Under the pieces are notes generated by a model. The model saw only the letters and a program-made list of their open reading frames with translations. It did no database searches and was not told the origin of the DNA. Both the position numbers and the translations under genes were made by a program. This document shows, piece by piece, positions 1 to 7,900 of a stretch of DNA of 64,000 bases. The number at the start of each line of letters is the position of its first letter. Positions within the stretch are counted from its first letter, which is position 1. Origin of the DNA: Alphaproteobacteria bacterium (GTDB lineage Bacteria > Pseudomonadota > Alphaproteobacteria > Rhodobacterales > Rhodobacteraceae); NCBI GenBank assembly GCA_030429495.1, contig JAUIFH010000011.1, positions 22,587 to 86,586 of the forward strand, read 5' to 3'.

Positions 1-42
1 GGCAGCGACGAAGAACTGAAGCTGTCTGAGCGTGAATGCCAT
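1..42 (-). CDS. LysR-family transcriptional regulator, N-terminal fragment
   Basis: Read on the minus strand from the ATG at 42, the 14 visible codons give MAFTLRQLQFFVAA. That is the typical first helix of a LysR-type regulator DNA-binding domain, with the T-L-R-Q-L-x-x-F pattern. The rest of the gene lies left of the window, so its target is unknown. The call rests only on this short stretch. No strong ribosome binding site is visible; a GGGA directly precedes the ATG. Confidence 0.6.
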   Translation of the reverse strand, partial: MAFTLRQLQFFVAA

Positions 43-427
43 TCCCAGGTCCGTTGACGCACAGCCCAAGGGACTTCGGTGTCCCACTGAGTTCGGGGAT
101 CATGTTCCCGTCAGGCGTTCCGGATAGGTTTAGCTACGAATGATCCGGTTGGACAGCAAAGTCTGGCGATATGCCGGACGGGGGAAAGACCGGATATCAG
201 GCCTTCTCTGTCACCCGGCCCGCGTTGTTGCGCCCGGGTTCCGTTCCGAGCCTGGCGCCCCGAAACGGCCGTGGATATCCGGCACTACATGGGACCGGTG
301 CGTCGTCAACCAGCTACCGCTCCGATCATCACATTCCGGTTTCGAACGTCATGGCATCCGGCGGTCCCGGTTGGCGAGTTCCAGCACTGCACGAACGTTC
401 CGGCCGCCGGACGGCGACGCCCGCAGG
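43..427. other. Intergenic stretch with no recognised gene
   Basis: These 385 bases lie between the start of the LysR fragment and the 3' end of the chorismate mutase gene. Open frames here are short or run into antisense of the chorismate mutase, and none resembles a known protein. A small hairpin (GGGAC, six-base loop TTCGGT, GTCCC at 70-85) lies in what would be the leader of the LysR gene. The LysR promoter is presumably here, but I cannot place it. Confidence 0.5.
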
Positions 428-721
428 TCAGCTCTCGCCGATCACCGCCTCTTCGCGGGCGATCGACCAGTCGATGAGCCGCCGCCAGAGCGCGTCGACC
501 AGTCCGGGGTCGAGTCCTTCGCTTGCGGCGCGGGTGCGGACCTTCGCCAGCACCTCCTCGACCCGCTCGTCGATCCGCGCGGGCAGACCCAGATCGGGCT
601 TGAGTTCGCTTGCGCGGTCGATATAGCCAGCGCGTTCGGACAGCAGTTTCACGAGCGCAGCATCGATCCGGTCGATCTCCGCCCGGAGATCCGCCATCGT
701 CGCACATTCGGCCGGCTTCAT
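428..721 (-). CDS. Chorismate mutase, AroQ type
   Basis: A 97-residue protein that should convert chorismate to prephenate in phenylalanine and tyrosine synthesis. It shows the all-helical AroQ pattern: an N-terminal LRAEIDRIDAALVKLLSER helix, followed by Lys, Arg and Glu positions typical of the active site. It is monofunctional and short, as usual in alphaproteobacteria. The partner prephenate dehydratase is a separate gene at 30543-31376. The ATG at 721 is chosen because GGAGG lies 6-9 bases upstream; the longer open frame to 814 adds a non-conserved N-terminus. hemF lies 83 bases upstream on the same strand, so the two may be co-transcribed. Confidence 0.88.
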   Translation of the reverse strand: MKPAECATMADLRAEIDRIDAALVKLLSERAGYIDRASELKPDLGLPARIDERVEEVLAKVRTRAASEGLDPGLVDALWRRLIDWSIAREEAVIGES

Positions 722-804
722 CACTCCGCCTCCGCTACCCGTTCGCCGGTTGTCATAGCGGGCAAGGGCCGGCTTCACAATGCGCCAAGATAGCCCGCTC
801 GGCG

Positions 805-1695
805 TCAAATCCACTTGGCAAGCGGCGGCAGGCTCATCAGGACGGCATTGGCGTCATGGCCGGTCTCCAGGCCGAATTTCGTACCCCGGTCATAGACCAG
901 GTTGTATTCTGCATAGAGACCACGATGCACCAGCTGCGTCTCGCGCTCTGCCTCGCCCCACGGCATGTCGCGCCGCCGCTCGGTCACCGGCACGAAGGCC
1001 GGCAGGAAAGCGCGGCCGACGGCTTCGGTGAAGGCGAAGTCGGCCTCCCAGTCGCCGCTGTTCAGATCGTCGTAGAAGATGCCGCCGACGCCACGTGCAC
1101 GCCCGCGATGGGGGACGAAGAAATACTCGTCAGCCCAGGACTTGAAGCGGGGATAATAGCCCGGATCATGTGCGTCACAGGCGGCTGCAAGTGCTGCATG
1201 GAAATGGCTGGTATCCTCGGCATATTCGATGCAGGGGTTGAGGTCTGCGCCGCCGCCGAACCACCAGGCATGGGGCGTCCAGAACATGCGTGTGTTCATG
1301 TGGACGGCCGGCGTGTGCGGGTTCTGCATGTGCGCGACAAGGCTGATGCCGGATGCCCAGAAGCGCGGGTCGTCCGCCATTCCCGGGACGCCGCGCGCGG
1401 CCATCGCGCCTTGCGCTTTCTGCGACAGCGCACCGTGAACGGTCGAGACGTTGACGCCGACCTTCTCGAACACCCTGCCGCCGCGCATGACACTCATGAT
1501 CCCGCCGCCGGCATCCTCGCCGTTCCCGCCTGCCCGGCGCGTCTTGCTGACCTCGAACCGCCCGGCGGCGTGGTCCGCAAAAGGACCCGTTGTCTGGCTG
1601 TCCTCGAGCGCCTCGAAGGCCGCGACGATCTCGTCCCGGAGCGCCCGGAACCAGGCCGAGGCGTGGTGTTTGTGGATTTCGCAATCAGTCGTCAT
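805..1695 (-). CDS. hemF: Oxygen-dependent coproporphyrinogen III oxidase
   Basis: A 296-residue soluble enzyme that decarboxylates coproporphyrinogen III to protoporphyrinogen IX using O2 in haem synthesis. Length and sequence fit HemF throughout, including the WFGGGADLNP segment and the HRGLYAEYNLVYDRGTKFGL region near the C-terminus. The start is set at MTTDCEIH because the upstream extension in the same frame is unlike the family. The window also carries the anaerobic counterpart hemN (21364-22719), so the strain can make haem with or without oxygen. No FNR box is visible upstream, which fits an aerobic role. Confidence 0.95.
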   Translation of the reverse strand: MTTDCEIHKHHASAWFRALRDEIVAAFEALEDSQTTGPFADHAAGRFEVSKTRRAGGNGEDAGGGIMSVMRGGRVFEKVGVNVSTVHGALSQKAQGAMAARGVPGMADDPRFWASGISLVAHMQNPHTPAVHMNTRMFWTPHAWWFGGGADLNPCIEYAEDTSHFHAALAAACDAHDPGYYPRFKSWADEYFFVPHRGRARGVGGIFYDDLNSGDWEADFAFTEAVGRAFLPAFVPVTERRRDMPWGEAERETQLVHRGLYAEYNLVYDRGTKFGLETGHDANAVLMSLPPLAKWI

Positions 1696-1892
1696 AGGGC
1701 TTTCTCGGTGTCGCGAACGCGCGAACGGCCTATCACCATTGCATAGGGCCGGCCAGAATGACAATTCCGCGCAGCCCACCGTCCCCGGACCGTTCCGCCG
1801 CGGGGACGCTGCGACAGGCCGCTCGTGATTTGGTTGTGCCGTCCAACCCGGCTATGCTTTCCCGAAGAACCCTTGCCAGTGAGTCGTGTGTG

Positions 1893-2267
1893 ATGCCCGT
1901 TCCCGCCCGCTTCCTTCCGCTGCTGTTCGTCCTGAGTCTCGCCGCCTGCACCGATCCTGTGGCACGCTGTGCGGGGCCGGAGACGCGGGAACTCAGGACC
2001 GTCGAAAAGCTCATTGTCGAGACGCGGGAACGGCTGGACCGGGGCTATGTGCTTGAACGCCGTGATACCGGTGCGGCCTTGAATCTCTGCGTCGGAAGCC
2101 GCCGCTCGAATGTCGGCGTCAGCTTCTGCACCGATCCCGGCACCCGCACGCAGGCGGTCGCGATCGACACCGAGGCGGAGAAGCGTAAACTTGCTTCGCT
2201 GACGGCGCGACGGGAAGCATTGCTGGCGCGGATCAACGCGCTGACCGCCCAATGCGCGCCGCGCTGA
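1893..2267 (+). CDS. Small lipoprotein, first of a tandem paralogous pair
   Basis: A 124-residue protein of unknown function. It begins with a signal peptide ending in the lipobox LSLAAC, so it is probably processed by signal peptidase II and anchored by a lipidated cysteine. The mature part has four further cysteines and patterns [15 protein letters not shown] and [15 protein letters not shown] that recur in the next gene. The ATG at 1893 is preferred because it places the signal peptide at the N-terminus; an ATG at 1854 would add 13 residues. It probably forms an operon with the gene starting 14 bases downstream. It resembles no family I can name. Confidence 0.75.
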   Translation: MPVPARFLPLLFVLSLAACTDPVARCAGPETRELRTVEKLIVETRERLDRGYVLERRDTGAALNLCVGSRRSNVGVSFCTDPGTRTQAVAIDTEAEKRKLASLTARREALLARINALTAQCAPR

Positions 2268-2281
2268 GCCGGAGAAGCGAC

Positions 2282-2683
2282 ATGCGCAATCAATCCGCCT
2301 TTGCCCTCGCCCTCATCACCCTGCTCGCGGCCTGCGGCACACCACAGGAACAGTGCATCCGCACCGCCACGCGCGAACTACGTACGCTCGACATGCTGAT
2401 CGCCGAAACCGAAGCCAGCCTTGCCCGTGGTTACACCTACGAAACGCGCGAGGTGGTACGCCATGTCTGGACCCGCTGCGACGATTTCGTCGGCCTCGGC
2501 CCCCATCACCACCGCCGGATGTGTTTTGAGCCGGTAACGGACACCGTCCGCCACCCGGTCGCGATCGACCCGACGGTCGAGAACCGCAAGCTCGCCGCGC
2601 TGAAGGATCGGCGCGCGGCACTCGCAGCCCGCGCACGGGTCGAGGTCGATGCCTGCCGTGCACGCTTTCCCGAGGATCAGTAG
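2282..2683 (+). CDS. Small lipoprotein, second of a tandem paralogous pair
   Basis: A 133-residue protein with a signal peptide ending in the lipobox TLLAAC. The body matches the preceding gene: [35 protein letters not shown] and a C-terminal cysteine. The pair probably arose by tandem duplication. The ATG at 2282 has GGAGAAG upstream with good spacing. The 3' end overlaps the convergent SDR gene by 7 bases. Function is unknown; the periplasmic face of the inner membrane or the outer membrane is the likely location. Confidence 0.78.
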   Translation: MRNQSAFALALITLLAACGTPQEQCIRTATRELRTLDMLIAETEASLARGYTYETREVVRHVWTRCDDFVGLGPHHHRRMCFEPVTDTVRHPVAIDPTVENRKLAALKDRRAALAARARVEVDACRARFPEDQ

Positions 2684-3486
2684 GCGGGCGCAGCCACCGG
2701 GTCGATAAGACCGCGGCCGCCGTCGATGGTCAGGATCTGACCGGTCACGAAGCCGGACCCTTCGGAAGCGAGGAATTGTGCGGCGTTGGCCAGTTCCGAA
2801 GGCGGTGCGATTTTTCCAAGCGGCGTTCCCCCGGCAATCACGTCATGCCAGTCGGGGTTCTCACCCAGCCTTTCCTGCAGGCTCGCGCTCATGATGCTGG
2901 CGATGGCGATCCCGTTTACCCGGATCCGTTCCGGCGCGAGAACCACCGCCAATGTGCGGGTCGCCTGATCGAGCGCGGCGCCCGCGATCGAATAGGAAAG
3001 AAGCTCCGGCTGGACGAGGCGGGCAGCGAGTGTCGAGATATTGATGATCGACCCGATCTGCCCCTCTTCACGCCCTTCCTTTTCGGCCTGCGCGATCATC
3101 CGTTTCGCGGCCATCTGGCTCAGCCGCAGCGCCCCCATCAGATTTTGGCGCAGCATCGCGTCAAGCGCCGGATCGTCCGGATTGAGCGGGTCGGAGGTCA
3201 GGAAACCGCGCTGCGCGTTCACGACGATGTCGATCCGTTCGAATGCGTCGACCGTCGCCGAGAGCAGGTTCGCAACCGTCAGCTTCTGGCTCAGATCGCC
3301 GCCAAAGCTGCGGATGTTGCCCTCTTCGGCCGCCTCGGCGCCGATTTCCTCGGCAAGTTTCGCCTCGTCGCTGTCGGCGAACATGACCCGCGCGCCGCGA
3401 TCGACGAAGTGGCGCGCGATGGCAAGGCCGATGCCGCGCGCGGCCCCGGTGACGATGGCGGTTTTGCCGGAGATGGTCAGTGACAT
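2677..3486 (-). CDS. SDR-family oxidoreductase-like protein with altered catalytic residues
   Basis: A 269-residue Rossmann-fold protein of the short-chain dehydrogenase/reductase family. The cofactor motif TGAARGIG (residues 13-20), the conserved Asn115 and the family C-terminal segment ([10 protein letters not shown]) are present. The catalytic set is not standard. In YSIAGAAL the lysine expected four residues after Tyr165 is Gly169, read directly as GGC. The serine expected 13 residues before the tyrosine is Thr152, and the usual NNAG is VNAQ. It may be a weak enzyme, use other chemistry, or be a binding protein. The substrate is unknown. Confidence 0.8.
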   Translation of the reverse strand: MSLTISGKTAIVTGAARGIGLAIARHFVDRGARVMFADSDEAKLAEEIGAEAAEEGNIRSFGGDLSQKLTVANLLSATVDAFERIDIVVNAQRGFLTSDPLNPDDPALDAMLRQNLMGALRLSQMAAKRMIAQAEKEGREEGQIGSIINISTLAARLVQPELLSYSIAGAALDQATRTLAVVLAPERIRVNGIAIASIMSASLQERLGENPDWHDVIAGGTPLGKIAPPSELANAAQFLASEGSGFVTGQILTIDGGRGLIDPVAAPAY

Positions 3487-3528
3487 GTGGGTTCCGAGTA
3501 TGATTCTGCCGCGGCAGGTTAGTGGATT

Positions 3529-4545
3529 TCAGCGGCCCGGGCGAGGCGCCGGGACCGGGCGCGCGGCCCTGAGGACCTTGAAGCCGCCGTCTCCGCCGAT
3601 CTCCACCGTCTCGCGGAAATGCCGCGCCAACACGGCTTCATAAGGCAGATGCCGGTTGGCAACCATGCAGAACACACCCGCCGGGGCAAGCATTCGCGCC
3701 GCGGTACCGATGAAGGCGGCGCCTAGCGCCGGGTCCGCCGCGCGGCCCGCATGGAACGGCGGATTGCTGATGACCGCGTCGAAGCGTTGATCGGTGTTGA
3801 ACCGCGTCGCATCGGCCCAGTGGAACCGCGCACGCGGATCAGTGACGTTCCGGCGCGCGCAGCCAAGCGCCGCATGGTCCGCTTCGATCAGGTGCATCTC
3901 GCCGATGTCGGGCCGCGCGAGAGCCTGCGCCGACAGCCAGCCCCAGCCGGCGCCCAGATCGGCCACCCGCCGCACCGCCCCACCCATGGCTGCCGGAAGC
4001 GCCGCCGCAAGGAGTGCGGAGCCGTGATCGACCTTCTCGGCAGAGAACACACCCGGCCGCGTCACGAAGTCGGGGGTCGGGAAAAGGTCGGCCGCCGCCC
4101 AATCATCAAAAACCGGGGCGGCGGCGAAGCTGAAGATCTTGCCGTGCGCCTTGGCTATCGGGGCAGAGATCACCGTGCGGCCACGCACGTCCCGGGCAAT
4201 CGTGTCGATGCCATCGGTCTTCTGGCCATCCACCCAGATCCGGCCACCTGGCACGACCCTGCGCGACGCATCGGCGACAAGTGCGCGGGCGGCGGCGCGG
4301 GCGCGCGGAACGAAGATCAACGCGGCGGCATGCCCGTCGCCCGCCTCCTGCGGCTCGGGCACAACTTTCCATCCGGCGGCTGAAAGCGCGTCATGGTCGG
4401 GCCGGAACCCCTGGACGACGACGGTACGGTCCTTGTCCAGCAGCGGCAGGTCGGCCCCGGCGCGCGGCCCGATGACCAGAATACCGCCCGACGGCGGCAG
4501 CGCCTCGGCGCCTTCGAGCGCAAGGGAGAGTCGCGGATGTGTCAT
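3529..4545 (-). CDS. Class I SAM-dependent methyltransferase, RsmC-like
   Basis: A 338-residue protein with the two-domain layout of RsmC/RlmG-type rRNA guanine-N2 methyltransferases: a divergent N-terminal half (about 1-170) and a catalytic C-terminal half. The SAM-binding loop appears as VADLGAGWGWLS, the acidic position as LIEAD, and the catalytic NPPFH motif is intact. The probable role is m2G methylation of rRNA, but the exact nucleotide cannot be deduced. It lies 18 bases downstream of clpS on the same strand, so it may be co-transcribed with it. Confidence 0.82.
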   Translation of the reverse strand: MTHPRLSLALEGAEALPPSGGILVIGPRAGADLPLLDKDRTVVVQGFRPDHDALSAAGWKVVPEPQEAGDGHAAALIFVPRARAAARALVADASRRVVPGGRIWVDGQKTDGIDTIARDVRGRTVISAPIAKAHGKIFSFAAAPVFDDWAAADLFPTPDFVTRPGVFSAEKVDHGSALLAAALPAAMGGAVRRVADLGAGWGWLSAQALARPDIGEMHLIEADHAALGCARRNVTDPRARFHWADATRFNTDQRFDAVISNPPFHAGRAADPALGAAFIGTAARMLAPAGVFCMVANRHLPYEAVLARHFRETVEIGGDGGFKVLRAARPVPAPRPGR

Positions 4546-4563
4546 GAGGTCCGGGCGCCCGCC

Positions 4564-4905
4564 CTATTCCTTTTCCATCGTGCATTGCAGCGGATGCTGA
4601 TGGCGCCGCGCGAAGTCCATCACCTGCGCGACCTTCGTCTCGGCCACTTCGAAGGAAAACACGCCGACCACGGCAAGGCCTTTCTTGTGAACCGTCAGCA
4701 TGATCTCGAATGCCTGCGAATGGTTCATGCCGAAGAACCGCTCCAGCACGTGCACGACGAACTCCATCGGCGTGTAGTCGTCGTTCAGCAACATCACCTT
4801 GTAGAGCGGCGGTCGCTGCGTCTTCGGACGTGTCTTGGTGACGACGGAAGTGTCGTTGTCATTGCCGTCATCGCGGTCCGACATCATGATGGGGCGCAAA
4901 GACAA
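4564..4905 (-). CDS. clpS: ATP-dependent Clp protease adaptor ClpS
   Basis: A 113-residue adaptor that delivers N-degron substrates to the ClpAP protease. The core [20 protein letters not shown] and the [10 protein letters not shown] end are diagnostic, and the N-degron pocket residues (N-D-D, later H-x-x-G) are visible. I place the start at the TTG at 4905 because AAGGAG lies seven bases upstream. The first ATG codons (4887, 4884) would leave that site 25 or more bases away. The N-terminal extension is short, charged and probably disordered, as in other ClpS proteins. No clpA is in the window. Confidence 0.94.
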   Translation of the reverse strand: MSLRPIMMSDRDDGNDNDTSVVTKTRPKTQRPPLYKVMLLNDDYTPMEFVVHVLERFFGMNHSQAFEIMLTVHKKGLAVVGVFSFEVAETKVAQVMDFARRHQHPLQCTMEKE

Positions 4906-5055
4906 CGGAACACTCCTTGAGGCGCGGCGACCGGATTCGGGTGCAGCGGTTTCGGGTTCTCAATATAATCTCAAAGCCCCGCGAAGGAAGGGTGCAATAC
5001 CCCGGATTGATCCCGCCCCGCGGATTCGGCAAATTGACTTAGCCAGAGACGCCCC

Positions 5056-5769
5056 ATGCCGACCCTTTCAACCATCGCCTTCGATGCCGACGACACGTTG
5101 TGGCACAACGAACGGTTTTTCCGCCTGACGCAGGACCGGTTCGCGGCGCTTCTTGCCGATCACGCCGACCGTGACCACCTTGAGGAACGGCTTCTGGCGG
5201 CCGAGCGCCGCAATCTCGGCCGCTACGGTTTCGGGATCAAGGGCTTCGTCCTGTCGATGATCGAAACCGCGATCGAAGTGACGGATGACCGGGTGCCCGC
5301 CGGCGTCATCCGGGAACTGATCGCCGCGGGCCAGGACATGCTTGACCATCCGATCGAGCTTCTTCCCGACGCCCGACAATCCATCGAGGTCCTCGGACGC
5401 GATCATCGCATCCTCCTGATTACAAAGGGTGATCTTCTGGATCAGGAGCGCAAGCTGGCGCAGTCCGGCCTTGGCGACCTCTTTGACGGCGTGGAGATTG
5501 TGTCGGACAAGACCGCGCCCGTCTACGCCGCGATCTTCGCCCGGCACGGAACCGATCCGGCCGGTGCGATGATGGTCGGGAATTCCCTGAAATCCGACGT
5601 CCTTCCTGTGCTGGAGATCGGTGGCTGGGGAGTGCACGTGCCCCATGACCTCACCTGGGCGCTGGAGCGGGACACGGTGCCGGAAAGTCACACCCGCTTC
5701 CGAACGCTCCGCGATCTTGGCGGGCTTGGCGACCTTGTCCGCGGCCTCGGCGCCGATAACGCTCCGTGA
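5056..5769 (+). CDS. HAD-superfamily hydrolase
   Basis: A 237-residue haloacid-dehalogenase-type phosphatase or dehalogenase. Motif I is FDADDTLW (nucleophile Asp and general acid Asp), motif II is LITKGD, motif III the lysine in SDK, and motif IV MVGNSLKSDV. A helical cap (about residues 18-85) sits between motifs I and II, so it is a cap-type C1 member. The substrate is unknown; related proteins are phosphoglycolate- or nucleotide-phosphatase-like. The gene stands alone, divergent from clpS. Confidence 0.85.
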   Translation: MPTLSTIAFDADDTLWHNERFFRLTQDRFAALLADHADRDHLEERLLAAERRNLGRYGFGIKGFVLSMIETAIEVTDDRVPAGVIRELIAAGQDMLDHPIELLPDARQSIEVLGRDHRILLITKGDLLDQERKLAQSGLGDLFDGVEIVSDKTAPVYAAIFARHGTDPAGAMMVGNSLKSDVLPVLEIGGWGVHVPHDLTWALERDTVPESHTRFRTLRDLGGLGDLVRGLGADNAP

Positions 5770-5965
5770 TCTGGTAGCGCTGCGGCCGGCTGCGGCTAGA
5801 TATGCGACACGCGATGCGCCGATCGGAACACTATCGGGTAATTGTCTCAGGAGTCGCGACAAAGACGTTGAAATTAAGCTGTTTTCGCGCGCGCCTGCCT
5901 ATGCTATCGTTGCGCAAATCAATGAAGTTCCGGCGCAAATGACCGGGGCGTGAGGCAGGTTATAG

Positions 5966-7732
5966 GTGAGACAGGTGTTCGCTTGTCCGGGGCAGTGCGT
6001 CCATCGCACGTTAGTCCGATTCGTCTTCGCGTTGGCGCTGGCCATCGCGCCAATCGGGGTATTCGCAGCCCCCTATGCCGATTTCGTGGTCGATGCGCGA
6101 ACCGGCGAGGTTCTGCATCAGGACAACGCGGACACGCGGTTGCATCCTGCATCGCTGACCAAGATGATGACGCTCTACATCGCTTTCGAAGCGATCGAGC
6201 GCGGCGAGATTTCGCTCGACAGCAAGGTCACGATTTCCAAGCACGCCGCGTCGCAGCCGCCCTCCAAGCTCGGTCTGCGTGCCGGCCAGACGATTGCGCT
6301 GCGCTACCTTATCCGCGCTGCCGCGATCAAGTCCGCGAACGACGCGGCGACCGCGATCGGCGAAGCCATCGAAGGGTCCGAGTCCGCCTTCGCCAAGCGC
6401 ATGAACCGCACTGCCAAGGCGCTCGGCATGTCGCGCTCCACCTTCGCCAACGCCAACGGGCTGACGGCGAAGGGGCACCTCTCCACCGCGCGTGACATGA
6501 CGACACTCGGACGGCACCTGTTCTTCGACTATCCGCAGTATTACAACCTGTTCTCACGCACGTCGGCGGATGCCGGCGTCGCTCAGGTCGCCTCGACCAA
6601 CCGCCGTTTCCTTGGCGCGTACAAGGGCGCGGATGGCATCAAGACCGGGTATACCTCGGCGGCGGGCTTCAACCTGACCGCCTCGGCCCAGCGCGGCAAC
6701 AAGCGCATCATCGCAACCGTGTTCGGCGGTAAATCCACCGCGACGCGGAACGCCCGTGTGGCGGAACTGCTGGACCTCGGCTTCGGCAAGGCGCCGAACC
6801 GTGTCGCCGTCCAGAAGCCGGCGCGCCCCGTCTATGTTGCGCAGGCAGAAGACTACGGCGACGATGTGGTGCGGGTGGTGGCCGAGGCGGTTTCCGGCAG
6901 CCGCAACCTGCCTGCTGGCAAGACGATCCGTCTCGATACCGCCGTCAAGCAAAGCCCGATGCCGAAACCTCGCCCGGTGGCGCGCAACGACGCACCGCCC
7001 GAAGACCTGCTTCTCGCGATGCAGGACACGATCAACGCCGTCCTTGCCGAGGCGCAGACTGAGCCAGCCGCGTCCGTGGATTCCGAAAAGGAGGTGGCAG
7101 AACCCATAGAGGTGACCGAAGCGCCGAAAACTGAGGCGGAAGCCGAAGCCGCCGCGCCAGAGGAAACCGTCGTCGCGGCAGCACCATCCGCGCCCCCGGC
7201 CCCCGCATTCGTACAGACGACGACGCCGCAGCCGGAATCGCTCGCGGCCATCGCACCTGGCATCGCACCGGAAGATACGCCGGAAGAAACCGTCATCGCC
7301 GCCGCGCCGGAGACCTCGCCGCAGCCAGCGCCGGCACCCCGCGCAGAGCCGGCACCAGCTGAGGAGACCATCGTCATCGCCCGCCCGGCGCCCGCGCCGA
7401 AGGCTGCCGAGCAGATCGTCCTGGCGTCCCTGACGACCTCCGATCCCGTGGATGAAGCGGAAGAGCTTGAAGTCGTCACCCGCGTCTCGACCTCTGGCGG
7501 ACGCCAGTGGTCGATCAATGTCGGCCACTTCCCCTCCCGCTACAATGCCGAGCGCCAGCTTCTGCGCACCGCGCTGGTGGAGATGAACACGCTCGACGAG
7601 GCGCTTCGCAAGGTCGTGGCGCGGCGTGGCGGCTACGACGCGAACTTCGTCGGCATGACCGAAGAGATGGCTGAACTGGCCTGCCGCAGGCTTCAGGCCC
7701 GGCAGACCGAGTGCACGGTCATCGGTCCCTGA
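5966..7732 (+). CDS. D-alanyl-D-alanine carboxypeptidase with C-terminal SPOR domain
   Basis: A 588-residue exported penicillin-binding protein of the S11 family. A signal peptide ends near VFAAP. The catalytic motifs follow: SLTK (SxxK), KSAND (SxN) and DGIKTGYT (KTG). After the peptidase domain (to about residue 290) comes a long Ala/Pro/Glu-rich linker with repeated ETVIAAAP-like units, then a SPOR domain (RQWSINVGHF onward) that binds denuded septal peptidoglycan. It should trim stem peptides in the periplasm, probably at the division site. The start is the GTG at 5966; a GTG at 5975 is an alternative. Confidence 0.9.
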   Translation: MRQVFACPGQCVHRTLVRFVFALALAIAPIGVFAAPYADFVVDARTGEVLHQDNADTRLHPASLTKMMTLYIAFEAIERGEISLDSKVTISKHAASQPPSKLGLRAGQTIALRYLIRAAAIKSANDAATAIGEAIEGSESAFAKRMNRTAKALGMSRSTFANANGLTAKGHLSTARDMTTLGRHLFFDYPQYYNLFSRTSADAGVAQVASTNRRFLGAYKGADGIKTGYTSAAGFNLTASAQRGNKRIIATVFGGKSTATRNARVAELLDLGFGKAPNRVAVQKPARPVYVAQAEDYGDDVVRVVAEAVSGSRNLPAGKTIRLDTAVKQSPMPKPRPVARNDAPPEDLLLAMQDTINAVLAEAQTEPAASVDSEKEVAEPIEVTEAPKTEAEAEAAAPEETVVAAAPSAPPAPAFVQTTTPQPESLAAIAPGIAPEDTPEETVIAAAPETSPQPAPAPRAEPAPAEETIVIARPAPAPKAAEQIVLASLTTSDPVDEAEELEVVTRVSTSGGRQWSINVGHFPSRYNAERQLLRTALVEMNTLDEALRKVVARRGGYDANFVGMTEEMAELACRRLQARQTECTVIGP

Positions 7733-7891
7733 TCAGGACTTGGGCCGGTCGTCGTAGTCGGTTCCGAGGATACGGTTGGCGTCGCCGTCCGGATCCTCGT
7801 ACTGCCGGTTTTTCAACGTCCAGAGAAACGCCACGAGCCCGACGCCACCCAGAAACAGCGAGATCGGAATCAGAAGGGCGAGCATCTCCAT
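7733..7891 (-). CDS. ccoS: Cbb3-type cytochrome oxidase assembly protein CcoS
   Basis: A 52-residue single-span membrane protein, MEMLALLIPISLFLGGVG followed by LVAFLWTLKNRQYEDPDGDA and an acidic tail. The hydrophobic helix followed by W-x-L-K-x-x-Q-Y-D/E-D-x-x-G-D is the CcoS signature. CcoS is needed to insert cofactors into the CcoN subunit. It is the last gene of ccoGHIS, nine bases after ccoI. Its stop codon abuts that of the convergent carboxypeptidase gene, forming TGATCA. Confidence 0.93.
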   Translation of the reverse strand: MEMLALLIPISLFLGGVGLVAFLWTLKNRQYEDPDGDANRILGTDYDDRPKS

Positions 7892-7900
7892 CGCAGGACC

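Noticed and set aside
86..120. A stretch that reads like part of 5S rRNA on the minus strand (ATCCCCGAACTC)
   Set aside because: The similarity is confined to a dozen bases; no complementary ends or flanking 23S sequence are present.
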